A stretch of 64,000 nt of DNA from Syntrophobacterales bacterium (GCA_026417655.1 JAOACS010000012.1:1-64000), one strand, 5' to 3'; counted from the stretch's first letter, positions 36,936 through 45,889 are shown. The notes: generated by a model not told the origin, from the letters alone. Numbers and translations: made by a program.

Positions 36936-38210
36936 ATGGCGTTAAAACACAAGACCCCTATGCTAGATGAATTAATGAAGGGGCCATGGCCAAGTTTTGT
37001 TACAGACATCAAGCGGGTTGCAGAGAGAAAGCCACAGTGTGACGATATCCTAGGTTTGATGGAGTTATCCTATAAGGATAGAGAAGGTCACTGGAAGCAT
37101 GGTGGTATTGTAGGGGTTTTTGGATACGGTGGAGGTGTTATTGGACGCTATTGTGATAGGCCTGACCTTTTCCCCAATGTGGCTCACTTCCATACGATGC
37201 GAGTCAATCAGCCGGCCAGTAAATTCTATAAGACCGATGTTTTGAGGAAGCTATGTGATATTTGGGAAGAAAAGGGAAGTGGTCTTTTCAACTTCCATGG
37301 GTCTACCGGTGATATTATTCTTTTGGGAACCACAACCGACCAGTTGGAAGCTATTTTCTATGAGCTTACTCACGAACTTGGGATGGATCTTGGTGGGTCT
37401 GGATCCAACATGAGGACTCCTGAGGGTTGTGTAGGAAGGGCTCGTTGTGAATGGTCCTGCCTTGATACCCAGGACATAGTTTATGATATTACGATGAGGT
37501 ATCAGGACGAGCTCCATCGACCCGCGTTCCCCTACAAATTCAAATTCAAGGTTTCTGGTTGCCCCAATGATTGTGTTGCTGCCATTGCTCGGGCCGACTG
37601 TTCCATCATTGGAACCTGGCGTGACAAGATACGTATAGATCAAGAGGCGGTAAGAGCCTACGTGGGTGGTGAGTTGGTGCCCCATGGAGGAGCGGATGGG
37701 CCGGAGAAAAGACCTCTAGATATTCAGGCGGAAGTTATTGACAAGTGTCCTACCAAATGCATGGAGTGGGATGGTAAGAATCTCAAGATTTGGGATGAAG
37801 ACTGTGTTCGTTGCATGCACTGCATAAATATTATGCCAAGAGCTCTCCGTCCCGGCGAAGATGTTGGGGCGACAATACTTGTTGGATCGAAGGCACCGAT
37901 TCTTGAAGGAGCTCAGCTTTCCAGCGTTATCATTCCGTTTATGAAGATGGAGCCTCCTTACGAGGAATTTCATGAGTTTGTTGGTAAGATGTGGGATTGG
38001 TGGATGGAACATGGTAAGAACCGTGAACGCCTTGGGGAGCTTATTCAGAGACTTGGTATGAGAGAATTTCTCAGGGCTACAGATGTTAAACCAGATCCAA
38101 GAATGGTTAATACTCCTAGATACAATCCCTACATATTCTATGACCCAGATGACGTGCCTGGAGGATGGTCAAGAGATCCAAAGGCTTATCGTGAACGTCA
38201 TCAGCCTTAA
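36936..38210 (+). CDS. dsrA: dissimilatory sulfite reductase subunit alpha
   Basis: DsrA, 424 residues (437 in D. vulgaris). It forms the alpha2beta2 core that reduces sulfite with electrons from the membrane, forming a DsrC trisulfide in the cytoplasm. The sirohaem/[4Fe-4S] cysteines are in GCVGRARCEWSC and GCPNDCVAAIARADC. The inserted ferredoxin domain has KCPTKCMEW and DCVRCMHCIN. AAGGAGGGAAG precedes the ATG. Confidence 0.98.
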   Translation: MALKHKTPMLDELMKGPWPSFVTDIKRVAERKPQCDDILGLMELSYKDREGHWKHGGIVGVFGYGGGVIGRYCDRPDLFPNVAHFHTMRVNQPASKFYKTDVLRKLCDIWEEKGSGLFNFHGSTGDIILLGTTTDQLEAIFYELTHELGMDLGGSGSNMRTPEGCVGRARCEWSCLDTQDIVYDITMRYQDELHRPAFPYKFKFKVSGCPNDCVAAIARADCSIIGTWRDKIRIDQEAVRAYVGGELVPHGGADGPEKRPLDIQAEVIDKCPTKCMEWDGKNLKIWDEDCVRCMHCINIMPRALRPGEDVGATILVGSKAPILEGAQLSSVIIPFMKMEPPYEEFHEFVGKMWDWWMEHGKNRERLGELIQRLGMREFLRATDVKPDPRMVNTPRYNPYIFYDPDDVPGGWSRDPKAYRERHQP

Positions 38211-38243
38211 TAATGTTTTACGCAAAATAGAGGAGGTGAAGTT

Positions 38244-39344
38244 ATGCCATTCGATCCTAATGATATAATGAAAGATCGTCTTACAGATATAGGTCCCCCA
38301 AAATACGACAAGTTTTTCCCGCCCATCGTAAAGGAAAACTATGGAAAGTGGAAATACCATGAAATTCTTGAACCAGGTGTTTTGCTTCATGTATCCGAGA
38401 CGGGTGCTAAGCTTTACTCGGTAAGAGTTGGAACAGCTCGTCTCGTTACCGTAGACTACATAAGAGAAGTCTGCGATATCGCTGATAAATATTGTGATGG
38501 TTACTTGAGGTGGACTACGAGAAATAATATTGAATTTCTAATAACCGATGAATCCAAACTTCGTCCCCTTATAGAAGACCTAAAAAGCCGTGGTAATTGG
38601 TTTCCCATAGGAGGAACCGGTGCGAGCATCACAAATATTGTTCATACCCAGGGCTGGATTCACTGCCATACTCCAGCAACCGATTCTTCGGGTATTGTTA
38701 AGGCTGTGATGGATGAACTTTTCGAATACTTTGGCTCCCATAAACTTCCTGCCCAGGTAAGAATAGCTCTTGCTTGCTGTCTTAATATGTGTGGTGCTGT
38801 CCATTGCTCTGACATAGCTATACTTGGTGTCCACCGTAAGCCTCCCTTTATCGAACATGAGCGTGTCCAAAATGTTTGCGAAATCCCCCTTGTTATTGCC
38901 TCCTGCCCGACGGCGGCCATCAAGCCAAAGAAGGTGGGTGAATACAAGAGTATAGAAATTAATGAGGCTCGGTGCATGTTCTGTGGAAACTGTTACACCA
39001 TGTGCCCGGCCCTTCCTATCGCTGACCAGGATGGTGACGGAATAGCTATATGGGTAGGTGGTAAGGTGTCTAACTCTAGAGTTCCTCCGATGTTCTCTAA
39101 ACTTGCTATCCCCTATCTTCCCAATGAGCCTCCTCGTTGGCCTTCAACCGTAAAGGCAGTTAAGAAGATAGTTGAAATATATGCCTCCGATGCTCGTCGC
39201 TATGAGCGTATTGGTGAATGGATCAATCGAATCGGGTGGGAACGCTTCTTTGAAAAGACGGGATTCGAATTTCGTCATGAGCATATTGATGACTATCGTC
39301 TTGCTATGACAACTTGGAGAACCACAACCCAATTTAAGTTCTAG
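38244..39344 (+). CDS. dsrB: dissimilatory sulfite reductase subunit beta
   Basis: DsrB, 366 residues, the subunit carrying the catalytically active sirohaem in structures of the enzyme. Cysteine motifs [13 protein letters not shown] (sirohaem-cluster site) and [18 protein letters not shown] (ferredoxin domain) are intact, as is the end [23 protein letters not shown] site precedes the ATG, 33 bases after dsrA. A strong stem-loop at 39355-39389 follows its stop. Confidence 0.98.
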   Translation: MPFDPNDIMKDRLTDIGPPKYDKFFPPIVKENYGKWKYHEILEPGVLLHVSETGAKLYSVRVGTARLVTVDYIREVCDIADKYCDGYLRWTTRNNIEFLITDESKLRPLIEDLKSRGNWFPIGGTGASITNIVHTQGWIHCHTPATDSSGIVKAVMDELFEYFGSHKLPAQVRIALACCLNMCGAVHCSDIAILGVHRKPPFIEHERVQNVCEIPLVIASCPTAAIKPKKVGEYKSIEINEARCMFCGNCYTMCPALPIADQDGDGIAIWVGGKVSNSRVPPMFSKLAIPYLPNEPPRWPSTVKAVKKIVEIYASDARRYERIGEWINRIGWERFFEKTGFEFRHEHIDDYRLAMTTWRTTTQFKF

Positions 39345-39354
39345 TAAAAACGGT

Positions 39355-39389
39355 ATGGGAAGGGATTATTTAGAAAAATCCCTTCCCAT
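39355..39389 (+). other. 13-bp perfect stem-loop at the dsrB/dsrN junction
   Basis: ATGGGAAGGGATT (39355-39367) pairs perfectly with AATCCCTTCCCAT (39377-39389) around a 9-base loop, eight bases after the dsrB stop codon. It lacks a clear U-run (GCATATTGGAATTTT follows), so it is more likely an mRNA 3'-end stabiliser or partial attenuator that sets dsrAB above the downstream genes. Confidence 0.75.
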
Positions 39390-39429
39390 GCATATTGGAA
39401 TTTTACCGGAATGGTCTACCGAGAATTCA

Positions 39430-40923
39430 ATGAAAAATTCAATTCAGAAGAATTGTTCTACCGGTTTGGAAAGACCTCATGGTTTTATCATCGCTGCCGT
39501 TAAAGGAGGGTCGGGTAAGACCTTTGTCTCAGTTGGTCTTTTGGCCGCTTTGAAATATCTTGGTTATAACGTTACCCCCTTCAAGAAGGGACCCGATTAC
39601 ATCGATGCGGGATGGCTTGCTGCAGCAGCAGGTGGGACCTGTTATAATCTGGATCCCTTTTTAATGAGTAGAAAGGACATTGTTGTTTCGTTCTGTAGTC
39701 GTATAGCTAGATCTGATATGGCTATCGTTGAAGGTAATCGGGGACTGTTCGATGGTCTTGATGATGATGGTAGCTGCTCAACAGCGGAACTTGCAAAGAT
39801 TCTTGATCTTCCAATAATTCTTATCATCGATGTTACTAAAATGACAAGAACCACAGCCGCTATTGTATATGGTTGCAGACACTTCGACAAAGACCTTAAC
39901 ATCGTAGGGATAATTCTTAATCAGGTTGGAACCTCCCGCCAGGAGGAACTTATTCGAAGAGTTGTTGAAAAAACCTGCAATGTGCCAGTTGTTGGAGCTA
40001 TCCCAAGACTATCCAGAAATTTATTCCCCGAAAGACATCTAGGGCTTGTGCCTACTCCCGAACACGGTAGTCTGTCGAAGGCCATTGATTATGCCAGAAA
40101 GATTATAGAGAAATCATTGGAGTTAGAAAAGATCTTGTCACTCTCGAAACCGGTAAGCCTTTGTAGTATTGACGAAAACAAGCCAGATATTTCCAAATTG
40201 AAACATAGTGACGTTACTATTGGCGTAATAAGAGATGAGGCTTTTCAGTTCTATTATCCTGAAAATTTTGAGGCACTCGAAAGAGCTGGAGCAAGACTTG
40301 AGTTTTTATCCGCTTTAAAGGATAAGCACCTACCCCTTGAGATAGATGGGCTTTACATAGGTGGAGGGTTTCCGGAGGTTTACGCAGAGGCTCTAGCTGA
40401 GAATAAGTCGTTTAAAGCTGAATTAAGGGATGCCATTGATAGAGGGATGCCAGTTTATGCCGAATGTGGTGGACTGATGTATTTAAGTGAGCATATTAGG
40501 AAGGATGAACGTAATTTCCCAATGGTAGGAGTCTTTCCCCTCGCAGTGGAGATGAGAAAAAAACCCCAGGGACATGGTTATGTAGTTGGTCAGGTGATTA
40601 GAGAAAATCCTTTCCTACCTGTTGGGTTATCCATAAGGGCTCACGAATTTCACTATTCAAAGGCTTTTTTGAGACGAGAAGAAAAAGATATTGGTTTTGT
40701 TGTTGGGTTACATAAGGGTCACGGAATAGTTGAACAATTTGATGGAATAATGTATAAAAATTGCGTAGCCCTGTATGCTCATATCCACGCGTTAGCCTGT
40801 AAGGAATGGGCAGTCAATTTTGTAGCGGCTGCTCAGACCTATAGGATAGAAAAGAGCATGAAGCCAGGAGGAATTGAGAGATTCAATCTTTCGGCTGTAA
40901 ATGATCAGAAATGTAACGTTTAA
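39430..40923 (+). CDS. cbiA: cobyrinic acid a,c-diamide synthase, DsrN type
   Basis: A 497-residue glutamine amidotransferase of the CbiA/CobB family. The DsrN member linked to dsr is thought to amidate sirohaem for DsrAB. Key parts are the P-loop AAVKGGSGKTFVSVGLLAAL, FKKGPDYIDAGWL, and the amidase nucleophile in YAECGGLMYLSEH. I place the start at ATG 39430 (MKNSIQKN), since the in-frame ATGs at 39355 and 39388 lie in the stem-loop; the exact start is uncertain. dsrC follows 20 bases later. Confidence 0.85.
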   Translation: MKNSIQKNCSTGLERPHGFIIAAVKGGSGKTFVSVGLLAALKYLGYNVTPFKKGPDYIDAGWLAAAAGGTCYNLDPFLMSRKDIVVSFCSRIARSDMAIVEGNRGLFDGLDDDGSCSTAELAKILDLPIILIIDVTKMTRTTAAIVYGCRHFDKDLNIVGIILNQVGTSRQEELIRRVVEKTCNVPVVGAIPRLSRNLFPERHLGLVPTPEHGSLSKAIDYARKIIEKSLELEKILSLSKPVSLCSIDENKPDISKLKHSDVTIGVIRDEAFQFYYPENFEALERAGARLEFLSALKDKHLPLEIDGLYIGGGFPEVYAEALAENKSFKAELRDAIDRGMPVYAECGGLMYLSEHIRKDERNFPMVGVFPLAVEMRKKPQGHGYVVGQVIRENPFLPVGLSIRAHEFHYSKAFLRREEKDIGFVVGLHKGHGIVEQFDGIMYKNCVALYAHIHALACKEWAVNFVAAAQTYRIEKSMKPGGIERFNLSAVNDQKCNV

Positions 40924-40943
40924 CCCAAAGGAGGTGTTAAGTT

Positions 40944-41264
40944 ATGGCGAGCACAATTGAGTACAAAGGCAAAGTTTTTGAAGTTGACGAAGATGGATTC
41001 ATTTCTAGCTTTGATCAGTGGTGCCCTGAGTGGGTCGAATACGTGAAAAAGTCCGAAGGTATTGAAGAACTTACGGAAGCTCATTGGAAGATCATTAACA
41101 TCCTTCAGGATTATTACAAGAAACATGGTATTGCTCCAATGGTGAGAATTCTAACTAAGCTCACCGGTTACAAACTTAAGGAGATTTATGAACTCTTTCC
41201 ATCCGGACCTGGTAAGGGAGCTTGTAAAATGGCAGGACTTCCTAAACCTACCGGTTGTGTATAG
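40944..41264 (+). CDS. dsrC: sulfur-carrier protein DsrC
   Basis: DsrC, 106 residues. The C-terminal arm GACKMAGLPKPTGCV has both conserved cysteines (Cys94 and the penultimate Cys105, ten residues apart), which carry the trisulfide product of DsrAB for reduction by DsrMKJOP. The N-terminal text KVFEVDEDGFISSFDQW and the HGIAPMVRILTK strand are typical. An AAAGGAGGTG site lies upstream. In most sulfate reducers dsrC is unlinked to dsrAB; here it shares the operon. Confidence 0.97.
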   Translation: MASTIEYKGKVFEVDEDGFISSFDQWCPEWVEYVKKSEGIEELTEAHWKIINILQDYYKKHGIAPMVRILTKLTGYKLKEIYELFPSGPGKGACKMAGLPKPTGCV

Positions 41265-41398
41265 GAGATCCTTTTTGTAATTTAATGATAGAAAGCAGGC
41301 TGGCCATTCTTTCATGAGGCGAAATCATGACCAGCAGGCTGTTTATGATAGGGATGGTGGTTATAGGAATTTAGTTTTAGTAGAAGGAGATCCGGTCA

Positions 41399-41584
41399 AT
41401 GTGGAGAGTAACAGTTGAAAAGGATAAGTGTGTAGGTGATGGTGAGTGTGTGGAAGTGTGCCCTGTGAACGTCTACGAAATGATCGATGGCAAAGCTGAA
41501 CCTGTAAATGCTGACGAGTGTCTTGGCTGTGAAAGCTGTGTTGAGGTGTGTGAACAGGGAGCGATCACTGTCGAGGAGATTTAG
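41399..41584 (+). CDS. ferredoxin with CxxDxxC and 4Fe-4S motifs
   Basis: A 61-residue ferredoxin. The first cluster motif is Cys11-Val-Gly-Asp14-Gly-Glu-Cys17..Cys21-Pro, with Asp replacing the second cysteine; the second is complete (Cys41, Cys44, Cys47, Cys51). This equals the arrangement of Desulfovibrio africanus ferredoxin III, whose CxxDxxC site holds a [3Fe-4S] cluster that can take up a fourth metal. It is the last gene of the dsr run, 134 bases after dsrC, and could donate electrons in sulfite reduction (inference). Confidence 0.92.
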   Translation: MWRVTVEKDKCVGDGECVEVCPVNVYEMIDGKAEPVNADECLGCESCVEVCEQGAITVEEI

Positions 41585-41603
41585 CATCGTTAAAAACTAT
41601 GAT

Positions 41604-41640
41604 AAAAGGGGCTCGCTAACCTAGGCGAGCCCTTTTATAT
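41604..41640 (+). terminator. intrinsic terminator after the dsr locus
   Basis: AAAAGGGGCTCGC-TAACCTAG-GCGAGCCCTTTT followed by ATATT: a strong stem with A/U flanks, 20 bases after the ferredoxin stop. It ends the dsr operon. Confidence 0.92.
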
Positions 41641-41666
41641 TGCAAGGTGAATGGGATCTAGAAATA

Positions 41667-42386
41667 ATGGCGAGCTTGGGCACTTTTTACGGTATCGGAG
41701 TCGGTCCTGGAGATCCAGAGCTCTTGACCCTGAAGGCTATTAAAATCTTACAGAAGGTCCCCCATGTTTTTGCCGCATCCTCTTCAAAAAACGACTACAG
41801 TGTGGCTCTTCAAGCGGTTCGAAATTATCTTTCCCCCGGTGTTCAAGTTTATTCCTTACCCTTTCCTATGACCTATGATCAGGAAAAATTGGAAAAAGCT
41901 TGGCACGATAACTGCCGTTCGATCCTCAGTCTGTTACTTAAGGGAGAAGATGTGGCCTTTATAACTATTGGTGATCCTCTAATCTACAGCACTTACATAT
42001 ATCTTTTACGAAAGATCCGTTCTCTGTGTCCGGAAGTTTCGGTTCAGACCATCCCGGGTATAACATCCTTTCAAGCTGCAGCATCTGTTTGCAATATTCC
42101 CCTAGTGGAAGGTGAGGAATCCATGGCTGTTGTGTCCGGTGCCCAGGGAGTAAGCCATTTGGAAAAGACTCTCGAGTCCTGTGATACGGTTGTTATGCTT
42201 AAGGTATATCGTCAAATGCCAGAGATAATCGAGACTCTCGAGAAGCGCTCTCTAAGTAGTTCTATTTGTTACGTAAGTAGATGTGGATTCTACGATCAAG
42301 AGGTCGTTCAAGCGTTGGAGGAGTTGAAAAATAGGACTCCCCATTACCTCTCGCTCATGATTGTTAAGAAAAAGGGTTTGTTTTAA
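41667..42386 (+). CDS. cobI: precorrin-2/cobalt-factor II C20-methyltransferase
   Basis: A 239-residue SAM-dependent corrin methyltransferase (CobI/CbiL). The tetrapyrrole methylase signature FYGIGVGPGDPELLTLKAIK is at the N-terminus, with AFITIGDPLIYSTYIYLL and PGITSFQAAASVCNIPLVEG next. It methylates C20 of the B12 precursor produced by CbiK. The chosen start is ATG 41667; a TTG 27 bases earlier is inside the terminator tail. It is separated from dsr by that terminator, so it needs its own promoter or readthrough. Its end lies four bases from the opposing glycosyltransferase gene. Confidence 0.9.
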   Translation: MASLGTFYGIGVGPGDPELLTLKAIKILQKVPHVFAASSSKNDYSVALQAVRNYLSPGVQVYSLPFPMTYDQEKLEKAWHDNCRSILSLLLKGEDVAFITIGDPLIYSTYIYLLRKIRSLCPEVSVQTIPGITSFQAAASVCNIPLVEGEESMAVVSGAQGVSHLEKTLESCDTVVMLKVYRQMPEIIETLEKRSLSSSICYVSRCGFYDQEVVQALEELKNRTPHYLSLMIVKKKGLF

Positions 42387-42390
42387 GTAG

Positions 42391-43539
42391 TTATTTTAAC
42401 GCCTCGTATAGGCCTATAATTTTTTCTGCAACATGGCTTATCAAAAGATTCTTTTCAAGGTGATGGCGTCCTGATTTGCCAAACTCTAGGGCCTTTTCAG
42501 GATGATTCTTAATCCAAAGGATCTTTTCAGCACAATCTCTAATATCGCCTGGCTCAAAAAGTAAACCACACCGAGCCTCTCGCATGATCCATCTTAGTCC
42601 TGAGCCTTCAATATTACTTGCTATTATAGGTTTCCCATGCCACATGGCCTCCATGAGCACTATTCCAAAAGCCTCAGTTCTATCTATTGATCCAATAACA
42701 AAACAGTCACAGGAATGAAAGAGGGCGGAAAGGTATTCATCGGGAAGATAGCCATCAAAAATAACACGATCATCAACCCCCATCTCCTTTGTTAGAGCCT
42801 TTAGATATCCTTCTAGATTCCCAGATCCTACAATATGAAGCATTATATCTTTCGGAAGTTTGGTCATGGCTTTTATGAGTAAGTCAAAACCCTTATAGTA
42901 GGTTAACCTTCCTACAGATAAAAGCCGAAATGATCCTGACTTCCACATCCTCTCTGCCCAGTTGGTCCTCAAGGAAGTACTGTCTATAATCCGCTTGGTA
43001 TCTATCCCAAGAGGAACTATTACGCACTTTGAAGGAAAGTTTTTTAGGACCGGGCTGGAGTGGAGATAGTCAGGCGAGGTAGCGATTATCAAAGAGGCGT
43101 ATCTCAGAAGGCATTTTTCCAGTATGGAGTAGGGAGGATAGAGGATCTTCAATGTCCTAGGAGACGGAATTACGTCGGAGTGCCAATGGATGACCCAGGG
43201 TATATCTTTAGCTAGCGGTAAAATTAGCGCCCAAAGGGCTGAAGGATTGGGAAGGTGGAGGTGTAAGAGATCTGGTTTTTCATAACGGATCCATTCCAGT
43301 AAGAATTTGGGAAACTTGACACTTAAAGGGGCAAATCCGAAATGTCCAAGAATTTCTGCCCGAAGTATTCTAACGCCCTCAAGGTTTTCTAAGCTCGATG
43401 GTATACCGGTTTTATGATGGTGAACGAGGGCATATGCCTGGACACCCTTTTTAGATAAAGCTACGAGTAAGTCTCTAAGAAAATACTCCATCCCTCCAGG
43501 AACAGGAGGGTAGTATTTACCTATGTGGAGAACTCGCAT
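42391..43539 (-). CDS. GT4 family glycosyltransferase
   Basis: A 382-residue GT-B glycosyltransferase. N-terminal acceptor half: VLHIGKYYPPVPGGMEYFLRD; C-terminal donor half: RLLSVGRLTYYKGFDLLIKA, FDGYLPDEYLSALFHSCD and the EX7E-like EAFGIVLMEAMWHGKPIIAS. It is probably involved in lipopolysaccharide or exopolysaccharide assembly. Its start overlaps the gatA stop by one base (TAATG), an unusual partner for gatA, probably by chance packing. Confidence 0.88.
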   Translation of the reverse strand: MRVLHIGKYYPPVPGGMEYFLRDLLVALSKKGVQAYALVHHHKTGIPSSLENLEGVRILRAEILGHFGFAPLSVKFPKFLLEWIRYEKPDLLHLHLPNPSALWALILPLAKDIPWVIHWHSDVIPSPRTLKILYPPYSILEKCLLRYASLIIATSPDYLHSSPVLKNFPSKCVIVPLGIDTKRIIDSTSLRTNWAERMWKSGSFRLLSVGRLTYYKGFDLLIKAMTKLPKDIMLHIVGSGNLEGYLKALTKEMGVDDRVIFDGYLPDEYLSALFHSCDCFVIGSIDRTEAFGIVLMEAMWHGKPIIASNIEGSGLRWIMREARCGLLFEPGDIRDCAEKILWIKNHPEKALEFGKSGRHHLEKNLLISHVAEKIIGLYEALK

Positions 43540-45005
43540 TAGATGCTCGGATACTTTGGGCTTAACCCTGTCTCCTGTTCGAAAATGTAAGCAAGCCGAA
43601 GGAGAAGATCTTCTTGAAAGTAATTCCCCAAAATCTGCATCCCTATGGGGAGTCCCTCCGGACTAAATCCACAGGGCACAGAAACACCGGGTATTCCAGC
43701 AAGACTTGCCGGTAGGGTGTAAACATCGGAAAGATACATCGAAAGAGGATCATCGAGCTTCTCCCCTATTAGAAATGGGGCAACTGGTGTAACTGGCGCT
43801 ATTATGGCATCGCAGGTAAGGAATGCCTCTTCAAAATCCTTTCTGATAAGGTTTCTAACCTGTGAGGCTTTGTGATAATAGGCGTCGTAATAACCGGACG
43901 ACAGGGCATAGGTTCCAAGCATAATGCGTCTTTTGACTTCCGATCCAAAGCCACGAGATCTGGTCTCAAGGTACATATGGATGAGATCTGGTGATGGGAT
44001 TTCGGCTCTAAAGCCATATTTTACTCCGTCGTATCGGGCTAGATTTGAGCTTGCTTCAGCAGGAGCGATAATATAGTAGGCTGCTACACCGTATTCGGTG
44101 TGAGGAAGGCTTATATCAACAATTCTTGCCCCTAGATTTTCGTAAACCCTAAGAGCCTGGCGGATGGCTTCCTCAATAGAGCTATCTATCCCTTTAGCGA
44201 AATATTCTTTGGGGATACCGAGGCGAAGATTTCTTACTGGCTTCTTCATCTCCTCACAGTATGGAGGGACTTCTTTAAGGATTGATGTGGTATCCTTTGG
44301 ATCATAGCCAGAAATTACCTGAAGTAAAAGAGCCGTATCCTGGACATTTCTTGCCATAGGACCTGCCTGATCCAGGGAAGAAGCGAAGGCGATTAAACCA
44401 TAACGAGAAACCCTTCCGTAGGTAGGTTTCATACCAACAATACCACAGAAGGCAGCTGGTTGCCTAATGGAACCTCCTGTGTCTGTCCCGATCGCCCCAG
44501 GACACAAACAGGCTGCTACTGCAACGGCCGATCCTCCACTAGACCCCCCAGGAACTCTTGAGGTATCCCATGGGTTCCTGGCAGGGCCGAAGTAGGAGTG
44601 TTCCGTGCTAGAACCCATCGCGAACTCGTCCATATTGGTTTTTCCGATTATAATGGCTCCAGCCTGTAAGAGTTTCTCCACAACAGTAGCATTATAGGGA
44701 GGGACGAAGGATTCAAGAATCTTACTTCCGCAGGTAGTTCGTATCCCCTCAGTGCACAGACAGTCTTTTATCGCTATAGGAACGCCCCCAAGAGGTTTTT
44801 CCACAAGTTTGTCGGGATGGTCAACGTAGTAACGAGCCTCTTTAAGAGCTAATTCCTCGCACACAGTTATAAAGGCATTTAGGGAAGGATTTAGGGAGTT
44901 TATTCTTTTCAAATAGGTTTCAACCAATTCTATAGCATTTATCTCTTTTTTAGCTAAGCGCCTTCTAGTTTCTATGATACTCCATTGGGTAATTTCTTCG
45001 GTCAT
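43539..45005 (-). CDS. gatA: glutamyl/aspartyl-tRNA amidotransferase subunit A
   Basis: GatA, 488 residues, the amidase subunit of GatCAB that converts Glu-tRNA(Gln) and/or Asp-tRNA(Asn) to the amide. The Ser-cisSer-Lys triad is visible: Lys in GVPIAIKDCLCTEG, and the serines in VPGGSSGGSAVAVAACLCPG and GTDTGGSIRQPA. It lies 33 bases after gatC. gatB is not adjacent and is not in the window. Confidence 0.96.
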   Translation of the reverse strand: MTEEITQWSIIETRRRLAKKEINAIELVETYLKRINSLNPSLNAFITVCEELALKEARYYVDHPDKLVEKPLGGVPIAIKDCLCTEGIRTTCGSKILESFVPPYNATVVEKLLQAGAIIIGKTNMDEFAMGSSTEHSYFGPARNPWDTSRVPGGSSGGSAVAVAACLCPGAIGTDTGGSIRQPAAFCGIVGMKPTYGRVSRYGLIAFASSLDQAGPMARNVQDTALLLQVISGYDPKDTTSILKEVPPYCEEMKKPVRNLRLGIPKEYFAKGIDSSIEEAIRQALRVYENLGARIVDISLPHTEYGVAAYYIIAPAEASSNLARYDGVKYGFRAEIPSPDLIHMYLETRSRGFGSEVKRRIMLGTYALSSGYYDAYYHKASQVRNLIRKDFEEAFLTCDAIIAPVTPVAPFLIGEKLDDPLSMYLSDVYTLPASLAGIPGVSVPCGFSPEGLPIGMQILGNYFQEDLLLRLAYIFEQETGLSPKYPSI

Positions 45006-45038
45006 TAACTTCTCCTTATAGTTCAGTCTCGGAATACC

Positions 45039-45332
45039 TTACAATACCTTGGGAACCACAAAGAAAACACCATTCTGCTGAGGGGCATTAGAAAGAGCTT
45101 TTTCGCTCGAAAGGGATGGTTTTAGCTTGTCATCCCTCATAACATTTACTTGTTCCACCGCATGATGCATAGGCTCGATATTGGATGTATCTAACTCGTT
45201 TAGTTTCTCCATGTAAAGAAGGATATTGTTTAGCTGATGGGTCATGAGCTCTTCTTCGTTTTCTGAGAGCCTAAGACGTGCAAGTTTTGCGATGTGTTTC
45301 ACTTCCTCTAGGGAAATCTTTCCTTCTTTCAT
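45039..45332 (-). CDS. gatC: glutamyl/aspartyl-tRNA amidotransferase subunit C
   Basis: GatC, 97 residues, the small clamp that stabilises GatA-GatB. The family text is complete: ISLEEVKHIAKLARLRLSEN, LNNILLYMEKLNELDT and the end QNGVFFVVPKVL. It follows the HExxH gene by five bases and precedes gatA. Confidence 0.95.
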   Translation of the reverse strand: MKEGKISLEEVKHIAKLARLRLSENEEELMTHQLNNILLYMEKLNELDTSNIEPMHHAVEQVNVMRDDKLKPSLSSEKALSNAPQQNGVFFVVPKVL

Positions 45333-45337
45333 AGCTT

Positions 45338-45889
45338 CTATCCCTCTTTTTCCTCTATATGAGATTGCAGAACATCTATAGGTAGATGAAGAGAGAAAAA
45401 TTGTAGGACCTCTTCCATACCTGAAATTTTTCTTCTTTTCAACAGCTCTTGAGTAATTTCATGGACTCTTTGTTCTTCCTTCTCCCGTTCACCTTGACCC
45501 GCTATAAAGCTCTGAATGAACTTAGCAAATCTTACGATATGTATAAGCTCATGGGTTACAATATATATTAGAAAGGGTCTGAAAAGAAGAGTCTCGAAAT
45601 CCTCGAGAGTCCTCAATATAACATGGTCCTGAAGACATATTTTGAAGTATTCCCCTCTGAGGCTTCCCCGCAGTCTCTCTTGAGGATGTTGAATGTATCT
45701 AAGTATTTGAGCGTAGGCGGTATCTATAATCTCTTCAGGAGAGAGATCTTTTAGGGATCGAATATCGTATCGATAATGTCTCCACTGGGATGCGGAAATT
45801 TTAAAATAATCACTCACAATATCTTCAGCTATTTCTATTGCCTGGTCAAGCTGGTAGATTTGCCAACTTTTGAAACAGCATCTTTCCAT
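45338..45889 (-). CDS. HExxH-motif protein of unknown family (predicted zincin)
   Basis: A 183-residue soluble protein. It contains VTHELIHIVRF (His113-Glu114-Leu-Ile-His117), the zinc-binding motif of metallopeptidases, followed by an acidic helix EKEEQRVHEITQEL (about 136-149) in which Glu139, Glu144 or His143 could be a third ligand. The rest is helical. No named peptidase family is recognised. I take ATG 45889 (MERCCFKSW; GCGAGG upstream); earlier in-frame starts exist at 45913 and 45940. It is five bases upstream of gatC, so probably co-translated. Confidence 0.7.
   Translation of the reverse strand: MERCCFKSWQIYQLDQAIEIAEDIVSDYFKISASQWRHYRYDIRSLKDLSPEEIIDTAYAQILRYIQHPQERLRGSLRGEYFKICLQDHVILRTLEDFETLLFRPFLIYIVTHELIHIVRFAKFIQSFIAGQGEREKEEQRVHEITQELLKRRKISGMEEVLQFFSLHLPIDVLQSHIEEKEG

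Noticed and set aside
39355-39429. Earlier start for the CbiA/DsrN protein
   Set aside because: The upstream ATGs are inside the perfect stem-loop after dsrB and lack ribosome sites.
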